This document shows positions 1-8,084 of a stretch of 12,706 nt of DNA, piece by piece (the stretch's first letter is position 1; each line of letters starts with the position of its first letter). The notes beneath the pieces are model-generated. The model saw only the letters and a program-made list of their open reading frames with translations, was not told the DNA's origin and made no database searches. The DNA is taken from the NCBI GenBank assembly GCA_910592205.1, contig CAJVPJ010001064.1, positions 1 to 12,706 of the forward strand, given 5' to 3'. Origin of the DNA: Paraglomus occultum (taxonomy: Eukaryota > Glomeromycota > Glomeromycetes > Paraglomerales > Paraglomeraceae). A program made the translations under genes and the position numbers.

Positions 1-1586
1 TTGTTTATTTATCGTGGGTACCCTTATTTAGATACGAGTATAGGAGAAATACATCGTATAGGGAGTGAAGAGAAGCGTGCATGTAAATAATTATTGTTAC
101 TTGCAGTTTAGTTCAGCCTTAAGTGAGCAATCGTTGGAGTAAGGGCAGCGACAAGAGTAAAAACCCCCTCTCGGCAGAACACACTTACGCAATTAATTGC
201 TCTCCCAACCCTATTTTGGACGCCGACCGTAACATATGTATATCAAAAAGAAGATAATGGTCGTATGCAATATACTAATATTTTCTGATTGGTCATATTA
301 TAAACAACTTGAGAACATAAAAGCCATGAATATACAAATTACCGTAGATAATGTGACTAATAATTTGGTCTTTACAAAAAAATCCAACTACAAACCAAGT
401 TGTAAGGCTTATAAATATCTTTCTTATCGTAAGCAAACATTGCAATTTCGGATAATTGTTACTGCAAGCTTGGTGATTCCATCAGAGCTGCGCAAAAAAT
501 ACGTAACGTCTAAGATAACTCAAGTTGCGTATATCACAATACTGGTCTGACGGTAATAATAAAAACAAAAAGGATGAGTAACTGAATCATTATATCAAAC
601 GTTCACGGCAAGTACAATCAGTCCTTAAATTACAAAGTGTGCATCTTATTCACCACAAAGCTGTAGAAACTTTTTGTCAGTTACGAATTTTCAAAACGTC
701 AGTTTACACCTAACGGCAGCGTATATCACATGCTAAGTAATTGCTCGAAAAAACATTAGCACAAAGAGCTTTTGAATAATCCGGTTTTCTCACCACATAC
801 AGCGTACTTGGATGTAAAATTCTCACCCTGTCTTCAAGCTATCTTTTTTTTGGTACGAAACCTATTTTAAATAAAAAAGGCTTTGTATGGGGGCCTTTCT
901 TCAGGTTCGGTCTTGGCGTCGGTTTGAGCCAATGATCTTAACTTTTTTACTGTTACAAAAATTGTGAGAATAAAAAAATTGTGATTAAGTGTATCAAAAA
1001 ATTTTCTGTTACAAATTTTTACTGTGATACACCCAACACCTTTCAACCATCAACATGCCAGTCGCTACGGTAAAAAAGACTCGACTCCCAATCGGATCCG
1101 GTGCATAATATAATAGTATTGTATATATATTTGTCACCATATTTAATTTTCAATTATTCGGGTAAAACTGGGAATAACAATAATTGCGTGGCGGGCTTTA
1201 AACTCTTGCATGCGGCTGTGTACATTTCTCCATGGTTCAGAAATAAAACACCCCCAAATTTTACATTTTTTCCAAAAGGTTCTACGCATGTGACTAATGT
1301 GTTTATGGTTTCTAATCAGTAAAATTTTTTACCGTGTAACTCCGGAACAATCGCGATATTATGTCATACTGTGTTACACAAAGAAATACAAAGTGAAAGT
1401 TGTTATAACGAACTGGTTGTTTCGTCCGTAATATCGGCAAGTCTACAATATTGGTTTGTGAGCGTTATATCAGATATTGTTTAGTAAACAAATTTTGTCT
1501 CAACAAAAAGATTTGTTTTATCGAGATTTGCTGTTGTTGTATCGACTTTTACTGTATAACAATACCCCATTAAACTTTATTATTCG
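1..1586. other. Gene-free AT-rich region
   Basis: No reading frame here has coding-like composition, recognisable domains or convincing splice structure. The longest open frames (104 and 73 codons) read as low-complexity translations of AT-rich DNA. A slightly more GC-rich patch at about 120-235 contains a run of C (CCCCCTCTCGG) and looks different from its surroundings; it may be a fragment of a dispersed repeat. A palindromic patch lies at 989-1032. No tRNA or rRNA signature was seen. Confidence 0.6.
989..1032. repeat. Imperfect inverted repeat (GTGTATCA / TGATACAC)
   Basis: Perfect 8-bp arms GTGTATCA (989-996) and TGATACAC (1025-1032) enclose a second pair, AAAAATTT and AAATTTTT, so the 44-bp patch can fold into a hairpin with a small internal bulge. 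A related direct copy of CTGTTACAAA occurs at about 950 and again at about 1006. It could be the remains of a small inverted-repeat transposon end, but no partner end or target duplication was found. Confidence 0.45.
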
Positions 1587-2640
1587 CAGATTCTCACACT
1601 CCTTATTGCATACGTAACAACATTTATACTTATAAGGTTAATGTGCGAAGCAATGAGGAGCACAAATATGTCATATTTCGTCATTTAACACGCGAATACG
1701 CGTCTACTCATACATGTATATATACCCTGATGCTTTTCTCCATCACACATTTATTGCTTCAAATCAACAAACTCTTCTCCACATAATACACAACAAGAAA
1801 TCTCTTTGATATTACGCACATATGGCACAAAAGAAAACAGTGAACTCTTATCACTCAACATGGCTTATTGGCGACTACTATTTATAAAAAGTTTTGCTTA
1901 GACATTACGCAAGTATCAATTTACCGTAACAAGCTCCAAGCAACAAATACAACGTAAATTACAACGAACCAATTTTTGCCGCCACTCTATACTACGCGCA
2001 TACGGCAATTGGTACAACTCACTAACAAGGAAATTTGGACATGCCTCACAATATACATTCTGACATTTCCCTTTATTGCGTATGCATCACTTTGCGACAA
2101 CATTTTTTCCTTCAAAGCGAAATTCCAAACAATTTTGCCGTCCCTCCATATTACGCTCTACAACAGTCCGACGACTGATGGAAGAGCTCAAGCACCAACG
2201 TCTACTTAACATAACATATAATTCGGTTGTTCTCTCTCTAATGTGCAACATCGCTTCGCAACAGCGTCTTCTCTCCATAACAACGTATAGTTCCTTGTCG
2301 CTACTCTATATTACGAACACATTCGACGGTTTGCTACAGTTCACGAACAAATCCTCTAACGATGCGGTTTATTGGCCATTAACTAAGAAGTTTAACCCAA
2401 ATCAAACATATCCCAGAAGCTTTCTGTTGTGCATACGTAACTTTACAGCAACATTTCTTCAATACAAGTAATTTACGCACATATGACAATTCGATACAAC
2501 TCCAACGCCACGTTTTATCGACCACCAATGCATATAATTCGGACACTCTTTATATTGCAACAATCCTTTCTTCACTCCATACTGCGTACATGCGACGTGT
2601 ACTACATTTTACAAACGAGTCGTCTGACAACACGCACGGC
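1587..2640. repeat. Degenerate C-rich repeat array
   Basis: A motif close to ATAYTACGCRCATACG recurs with variable spacing at about 1598, 1808, 1902, 1986, 2146, 2304, 2474 and 2578. It is often followed by a CAATTYGTACAAC-like stretch. A second related form, TTGCRTAYGTAAC then CAACATTTYTTC, appears near 1604, 2075 and 2429. The plus strand is clearly richer in C than G and in CAACA words. Spacing ranges from about 45 to 200 bp, so this is a decayed array or nested copies rather than a clean satellite. Open frames of 60-131 codons fall inside it, but they follow the repeat and show no protein-family character. Confidence 0.5.
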
Positions 2641-2679
2641 ACGGTGGTCGACCACAAATGCGATGACAAGTTCAAAGGT

Positions 2680-3252
2680 AATGGGGGATAGATAATATTC
2701 GCACTAATGGACTCTGCTTTCTACTCGGTTCACTAGGTGGCTACTCTCTTTCGTCTTTAACCGGTGGACGGGTGCGGATCCGGATCGAGTAGCGGGTAGT
2801 TACCGGTGACGCCCCGCTGCTCACCCCTTCACCAGTGCTCGCCTGCGGTGAAGTAATCCCGGCTGGGTCTGTTGAGTGTGTCACGGGGGATGCCCGGAAC
2901 ACTCTCAGACATCTCCTTTTATTCTTTTCTTTTTTACTTTTACACAGCTTTTAGATGACGGGGAGAAGATTTTCGGTAAGTATTGGTAAGTATCGCATTG
3001 CTTTCACGTTCTAAACTAACTCTATTTTCTCTCCTTTTTCTTCTCTCCCCCTTTTCTTTCCACTGGTGGGTATGTCGGGTGATCGGATCCAATGGGACTC
3101 TGGTGGAGCTGTGGATCGAGTTTGAGGGACCGATTCGGTGATTACTTAGTTGCTTGTGAAGGATCTGTCCCTGAAGCTAGTTAGAGATGATTGGTGAGTT
3201 TGCTGCTTGGCATGCCGACTGAAAGCAATAGTCTAATTATTATCTACCCATT
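2680..3252. mobile_element. GC-rich inserted block with imperfect terminal inverted repeats
   Basis: The core at about 2760-2910 is far more GC-rich than the flanks, and the block ends sharply. The left end (AATGGGGGATAGATAAT, from 2680) and the reverse complement of the right end (AATGGGTAGATAATAATT, ending at 3252) match over about 21 of 26 positions with one 3-base gap, as expected of terminal inverted repeats. No target-site duplication is obvious. Inside are alternating pyrimidine-rich stretches and splice-like sites: a TTTTACACAG acceptor at about 2947 and tandem GGTAAGTAT donors at 2975 and 2985. A tiny open stretch, M-T-G-R-R-F-S, lies between them. The interior resembles an untranslated leader or non-autonomous element more than a protein gene. 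I do not recognise the family with certainty. Confidence 0.4.
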
Positions 3253-3522
3253 GTCTTATTTAAATATGGTATATTAATTAATATAATAATCCAATACTTA
3301 ATACTTTTGCGTATTTATATTAATAATAATTTATTAACGTTAATTGAAAAAAAAAAAAGTTAAAAAAATTATTAATGTATTTATAGTAACGTATATAGTA
3401 TACGTACGTAGCATATATGATGAAACATGATCAGCAATATATAAAGTTAAATAAACCCACTTATTCGACTTGCACTTACGCCTACGTGACTATTATATCT
3501 TTATTCGTATCTAATTATAACT

Positions 3523-3690
3523 AAAATCCAACGTCTATCTCCTAAAATAGCTTGTGTTGCTGTGGAAAATGTTTTTGGATAGGTTGTTGAATAATGTCTA
3601 AAATGCCAAACTAAAACCACTGCTTATATTGACATCTTGATTCATGTTGTGTTATCAGGCTCTTGTTCTCCATTTATCAAGGCTGTATTA
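3523..3690 (+). pseudogene. Possible PIF/Harbinger-like nuclease remnant
   Basis: One frame reads R-L-S-P-K-I-A-C-V-A-V-E-N-V-F-G, a stop, V-V-E, a stop, then C-L-K-C and later I-D-I-L-I-H-V-V-L-S-G. The V-E-x-x-F-G element followed by a C-L element and a hydrophobic stretch resembles the C-terminal part of HARBI1-type DDE nucleases. Two in-frame stops (TAG and TAA) show it is not translated as it stands. The match is short and judged by eye from family knowledge, so it is a weak call; chance similarity is quite possible. Confidence 0.2.
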
Positions 3691-4276
3691 TAACATTAGA
3701 AGCATTTTCCAAATTATATACCCAGTTAACATGAAATGCTTATGACAGATCTTCCATAATCTCTCCGAGTCAAATTACCAAATAAAAGTTCAGTTTCTGC
3801 AGTCATGTTAATCCCAACTTTGTCTAATTCAGGAACGAAACAAACACGACTTTAATGCTGAGATAAACACAGTCTGCACTTATCTGTTGTTAGTTAATAA
3901 TTTAAGAAAATATGTATTATCGCGCGTGCCGTTAACTTTTCGTCAACTAGGTTTTATATGACTGTTCATAACAGCCATTCCAAATTTTTCTGAGAAAAGT
4001 AGTTCGTTTAATTTCTTAGTATGTAAGCTGCAGCATCTCGACTGACACTGAAATTTTTTTGCGTTCAACGAATGTATTTGAGTACATAAAAATTATCTTG
4101 CATGCTGATAACAATTTTTTTACTTGAACATCGGCTAAAGTATAATATTGTTCCATCACTTTACGTCTAAGCTTTGGAAATTGCCTTCGCTTAAAGTGTT
4201 GTTTAGGGAAGATGTCATGGAAGAAAAACTAGTACTAAGAACACTTTACTTGTCATGCATCCGTTTGTTGGATGTA

Positions 4277-4498
4277 TTATTTGTTTGGTAATCTAGTCGC
4301 CGAGTCAGCATTCGCAAATTTGATCAAAAGTTGAGCTTTCGGCTTTGTACAATGATTGCACCTGAACAAATAATGTTTATTTGTGTTGCTATACATAATC
4401 ATAAAATGGTCACTTCGTTTTGACATCATTACGCGCTTATATTCACAATTCGGTAACACTGCTTCAACGTGCAGGACAACAACTCTATTACTTTGTAA
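4277..4498 (-). pseudogene. Open coding-like patch, unidentified, possibly FLYWCH-like
   Basis: About 74 codons are open on the minus strand. They include a segment ending in the peptide H-Y-L-F-R-C-N-H-C-T-K-P-K-A-Q-L, loosely reminiscent of the aromatic-plus-Cys core of FLYWCH zinc fingers found at the N-terminus of MULE transposases. The expected downstream H-x-H pair is not seen, because the frame closes at TAA near 4277. Further open patches continue on the same strand to about 3740 in shifting frames. This could be a decayed transposase, or chance. Confidence 0.15.
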
Positions 4499-5054
4499 AT
4501 GACAGTTTCATTAATGGTTAACTTAATCTATTGTTAGAATTTTTGCTTGTATCACTTTATTCTATTATCTATTAGTCGGCCATATTATGCAAATGAACTT
4601 ATCCCACAAACGACCGATCAAAGATCTATTTTATTCTCCATTATTTATTATACAAAGCCGAATCTCAATTGATCCGTATTAAGATTACAATACATTAGCA
4701 CGGTACAATCTTTAGCATATTTGCTTAGACGGCAAGCCCTTTTCATGACAACTGACGTCATTTTAATTATTTGCACAAATGATGCGTAATCACATCCATG
4801 TGAAAATTCTGTTCCATTCTAAATTTGTAAGTTTGCAGACATGCTTGATTGTCACTTCACCAAATTTAAATTCTTAAATGAATGTTATTTTAATTGCCAT
4901 TTTCTGATACCACGAAATGTTGCATTTTCCTCGGACATGTTGGTTAACTAGCGAATAAAGTACAATTTGTGTACATTAACAGCGGCTCAGTTATGATAAA
5001 TGCTGGTAATAAAATTACTCGCATTCACACATTCTATTTCTCACTCAAGCGTGC

Positions 5055-5155
5055 AAGTACACACACACAAAAACACACAAACAACACAAACAACATACAT
5101 TGTATACACGTATACACATACACACCCCCCAGACTCGCACGCACACCGCACAAAG
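5055..5155. repeat. CA-rich simple sequence
   Basis: An ACACAC/ACAA low-complexity tract, interrupted by TGTATACACGTATACACATA and a run of six C. It is an interrupted (CA)n microsatellite. Open frames crossing it translate to Thr/His-rich low-complexity peptide and are not genes. Confidence 0.75.
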
Positions 5156-5860
5156 AACTCGAATTTCAAGACGACGATTAATTATAACAATAACTTTTAC
5201 CGAAACTAGGAAGGTGCTCTAATTTAACAAAACGAAAATACATCAATATGGATTATAAGCTTATAGATTATCATGTGCAGGTTTGTTTTGTTTAGATATT
5301 TTGACGAATTCTTAAAAGCAGGCTTTGAAAGATATGGGAATTAAAAAAAAGAAAAGCTGTTATTTATGTATCACGAGTCTAACCAAATGAGTAAACCTCT
5401 TTTATCAAGAATCAAATCTTATGCATGGGCTGAACTTTAATGCATTTGGCACGTGAGTCCAGACTATAGATATTATCGCCATCGAGTCTAAAATACCCCA
5501 CATTCTAACGATTATTTACTTGTAAAATTCTCTGACTAGCGACCTCCCAATTAGGCTTACAACATACAACGAGATTAATAAAAAACTTTGGAAAAAACAT
5601 CGGCAGTTGTACAAAATTGTAGGAAATTCTCATCAATGGCAAAAAGTCACAGAACCCCAACAATTTTGCGCATAAAACTAATCCTTTTATAGTTAAAATA
5701 GTATTACCAACGTTTCAAATAAAGTAGCATAAACGCAGTTGTCATAAACAAACAATCGTTTCACAAGAACTAAATATGCAAAACACTCTTATACAATAAG
5801 ACAGACATGCATCTTTGTCTTATCTCCGTTTGTTCTCATTTATGTATGGCTGTGTTCGTT

Positions 5861-5925
5861 AACCTGTCAATGGTCAGGTTCTGTCATATGAAATGTAAAT
5901 AACAAGGTTGCCCAAATGACCATTG
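5861..5925. promoter_or_regulatory. Candidate upstream inverted-repeat sites
   Basis: A perfect 9-bp inverted pair, CAATGGTCA (5868-5876) and TGACCATTG (5917-5925), is separated by 40 nt and lies 140-200 nt upstream of the first BTB-TLDc gene. The left copy sits inside a quasi-palindrome, AACCTGTCAATGGTCAGGTT (5861-5880). A further TTGGTCAG occurs near 5985. This spacing would suit paired transcription-factor sites, but no factor can be named. Confidence 0.25.
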
Positions 5926-6010
5926 TAAGGTAATAAAGTCAAAAGTCTGAGAACTCGTTTGTTCAAAAAAGATTATCATCAATTATTGGTCAGATACCTT
6001 CCAAAAGTCT

Positions 6011-6027
6011 CATATATATATTTATAG
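6011..6027 (+). promoter_or_regulatory. TATA-like core promoter of the first BTB-TLDc gene
   Basis: CATATATATATTTATAG lies 40-56 nt before the ATG at 6067 and is followed by a pyrimidine-rich stretch (TCCTCCCTTTCTCC), a common layout of fungal core promoters. It implies a short 5' untranslated leader of roughly 15-30 nt. Confidence 0.45.
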
Positions 6028-6066
6028 ATTTCGTCCTCCCTTTCTCCATTCACATATCGAGACACG

Positions 6067-7648
6067 ATGCCGGCAGTTCTATCAACGCTTATGGACTACA
6101 AAAGTCTCCTGTTAGATGATATAAAGAATTTACTTAGGCCAGATAGTAACTTTGACGTGTCCATATCTGCCGGCAGGGATCTGGCAAGGCAGACGTTTCG
6201 GGCTCATAAATTTATATTGAGTCTTCGCTCGCCCTTTTTTCGTAAACAGTTGGTCGAAAGAGAGATGGAAGAGAACGAAGGGATAGCCGAATACACAGGG
6301 GACCCGTGTACTTTTAATTTTGAAGACATTTCACCGCCCGTGTTTGATGTCGTGCTTCAGTATGTTTTTCTTTTCGGCAGTTCATCTGTTGCAAGTTATT
6401 GATATCAGATGTAATACTCTTTTATTTTTAAATTCCAGGTATATATACACGGGGATACTTCAGATACAAAACCTCACTGATCGCATGGGTGTCTTTTTGG
6501 AATTAGTTTCGATTACTCACACGTTGGAATTGGATCATCCTTGCAAGTACGCGCAAGCCTATACGCAAAGAAAATACGAAACAGAGCTGAAAGCTGAGTT
6601 TGTGAGAGTCAAAAACTTCTGCCAAAAACACCGCAACCTCAGTATACTCCAAAAATTCGTTGACAGGACTATCCTCGGCAACAACCCTGACGTCGTTTTC
6701 GATGCCGTTGATTTGAATAAATTGGATCGACCGACGTTGGAGAAAATCGTACGACGACCTGATTTGCTTACACCAGAAATCAAAATATGGGACAAAGTCT
6801 TGGAATGGGCCAAGGCACAATCACCAAGTCTTCCAAAGAATGCCGAGGACTTTAGTAACGATGATTTCATCGAACTTGGCAAACGCCTAGAACCATTTCT
6901 TCCTTACATTTACATACGCCAAGTCCAGCCAAAAGATTTTTTCCATAGCGTGCAGCCGTATCAAGAATCTCTGCCAAAAGACTATTACAACAAAAACTTG
7001 AAATTCTTTCTTGATACCGAAAGCCGCGACGTCCAGCAACATAGATTAGGATTTGACTCGAAACTGCTCAATCGGACGCGATGTGCTGCCATTGTAAATT
7101 GGATTGACTCGGAGTCTTTCAACAATGATCCATCAAGCACTCGCTACGCGTTGAAGCTCATTTACCGTGCAAGCAACGATGGGTTTAACGATACGGATTT
7201 TCACAGACTTTGCGATAACAAAGGCCCAACCGTAGTAGTAATCAGAGTAAAAGAGACGGGAGAAATTCTCGGAGGATACAACCCTTTGTCTTGGGATAAG
7301 ACTAATCAGTACAAAGCGACCGACAAGAGCTTCTTGTTCAACCTGATAACTATAGAAGAGACGGAAGCCTACAGGGGCATACCGGAGAAACGTTCTAAAC
7401 TGCAAAGGTTTAAAGTTATCCAAAGCGACAAGGCGATTTATTGTGGGGCTAACTATGGTCCTACGTTTGGGAAGGGTCATGATCTGGTCGTGTTCGGTCC
7501 AGGTCTAATGGCTAGGCCATCTCATTGCAAAAAAAGTTCGTACGAAGCACAGCTGAGAGAAGGACCTAATACTAATTTTGTTCCCGAAGAAATCGAAGTT
7601 TTTCGAGTGGTGGAATTAAATAACGCGGATTGGCCGTCTGTAGAATAG
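6067..7648 (+). CDS. BTB-BACK-TLDc domain protein (paralogue 1)
   Basis: Two exons, 6067-6359 and 6439-7648, give 500 aa. The BTB/POZ fold spans about residues 28-135 (F-D-V-S-I, then F-R-A-H-K-F-I-L-S-L-R-S-P-F-F, then V-L-Q-Y-I-Y-T-G across the splice). A BACK-like helical segment covers about 159-226 (I-K-I-W-D-K-V-L-E-W-A), and the TLDc domain about 306-491 (D-F-H-R-L-C-D-N-K-G-P-T, G-G-Y-N-P-L-S-W, S-F-L-F-N-L, G-P-T-F-G). No signal peptide or membrane segment is seen, so it is probably intracellular. BTB and BACK usually mediate dimerisation or Cullin-3 adaptor roles; TLDc is linked to oxidation resistance and V-ATPase regulation, but the substrate here is unknown. The start at 6067 is the first ATG before the BTB fold and lies downstream of a TATA-like box. 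Such proteins form large families in arbuscular mycorrhizal fungi. It is convergent with a paralogue at 8085-9733. Coding sequence looks intact. Confidence 0.9.
6360..6438 (+). other. Spliceosomal intron, 79 nt, phase 2
   Basis: Donor GTATGT at 6360 and acceptor TTCCAG ending at 6438. Without splicing the frame closes soon after the donor. Splicing rebuilds a Gln codon (CA|G) and the canonical BTB motif Q-Y-I-Y-T-G, which strongly supports this boundary. Confidence 0.92.
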
Positions 7649-7819
7649 TTTGATTATGGCCAATTTCTATTAATGTTGCTTGATAGGATAGAGTGGAATG
7701 GGAATGGGTTTATGTGAGTGGGAAATGCGAATGGATGGTTCGCGTAGTATATATATATATATGGGTAGGAGCAATTTACAATTCGTGATTGTAGACATGT
7801 GTATATTAAAAGCATTTAT

Positions 7820-7825
7820 AATAAA
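7820..7825 (+). terminator. Polyadenylation signal AATAAA for paralogue 1
   Basis: AATAAA lies about 170 nt after the stop codon at 7648. It sits inside a small perfect hairpin, GCATTTA-TAA-TAAATGC (7812-7828), and is followed by T-rich sequence. It is the only canonical signal between the stop codon and the GT tract. Confidence 0.5.
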
Positions 7826-7837
7826 TGCGTTCATCTA

Positions 7838-7843
7838 TTTATT
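7838..7843 (-). terminator. Possible polyadenylation signal for paralogue 2
   Basis: TTTATT on the plus strand is AATAAA on the minus strand, about 240 nt beyond the minus-strand stop at 8085. If used, the transcript would read through the whole CA/GT tract and overlap the 3' end of the opposing transcript. A non-canonical signal nearer the stop is also possible. Confidence 0.3.
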
Positions 7844-7924
7844 AACCTCATACCCGATAATTCCCTTCCCTTTATTATCTAATAAGACCCCTCCCTCCCA
7901 CCATTACCCAATTATTAGAAATAT

Positions 7925-8070
7925 GTGCGTGCGTGTGTTGTGTGTGTTGTGTGTGTTGTGTGTGTGTACATATATGATTGTGTGTGTATGTGTGATTGTG
8001 CGTGTGCGTGTATTATGTAGTGTAAATGTTTGTAAATGTGTATAAGTGTGTGTATATAAGTGTGTAATTG
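7925..8070. repeat. GT-rich microsatellite
   Basis: About 145 bp of interrupted (GT)n, including three near-perfect copies of a 9-nt GTGTGTTGT unit (7933-7961) and later TGTGTGTATG, GCGTGTGCGTG and GTAAATGTTTGTAAATGTG repeats. Alternating purine-pyrimidine DNA of this kind can adopt Z-DNA. Open frames across it on both strands are repeat artefacts. Confidence 0.85.
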
Positions 8071-8084
8071 TTCGATGAATAATA

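Larger units (their letters stand above)
3253..5999. other. Gene-poor AT-rich region with weak transposon traces
   Basis: No intact gene is visible over 2.7 kb. It begins with very AT-rich DNA, including a run of 12 A at 3347-3358 and a 7-bp-arm palindrome ACGTATA/TATACGT at 3389-3405. Short coding-like patches occur at 3523-3690 (+) and on the minus strand between about 4500 and 3740, all ended by stops. The 5055-5155 stretch is a CA-rich simple sequence. From 5210 to 6000 I see only promoter-proximal sequence of the downstream gene and AT-rich DNA. Confidence 0.55.
7649..8084. other. Convergent spacer between the two BTB-TLDc genes
   Basis: This 436-bp gap separates the two stop codons, so both transcripts end in it. 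It contains a (TA)n run at about 7747-7761, candidate polyadenylation signals on both strands (7820-7825 and 7838-7843), and the long GT-rich tract. I see no gene in it. Confidence 0.8.

Noticed and set aside
236-550. Open frame of 104 codons on the plus strand
   Set aside because: Its peptide is rich in K, I, Y, N and T, as AT-rich DNA gives by chance. It has no domain, promoter or splice context.
1976-2695. Several overlapping open frames of 60-131 codons on both strands
   Set aside because: They coincide with the degenerate C-rich repeat array and owe their openness to its composition. Peptides in the different frames are equally uninformative.
6320-6438. Continuation of the second BTB-TLDc frame upstream of 6439 as coding sequence
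   Set aside because: This stretch overlaps exon 1 in another frame and includes the intron. The splice at 6360-6438 restores the canonical BTB motif.
6360-6438. Frameshift that would make paralogue 1 a pseudogene
   Set aside because: Clear GTATGT and TTCCAG sites, and a matching intron in the second paralogue, explain the break.
6503-7480. Antisense open frames within paralogue 1
   Set aside because: They are shadows of the real coding frame, without family resemblance.
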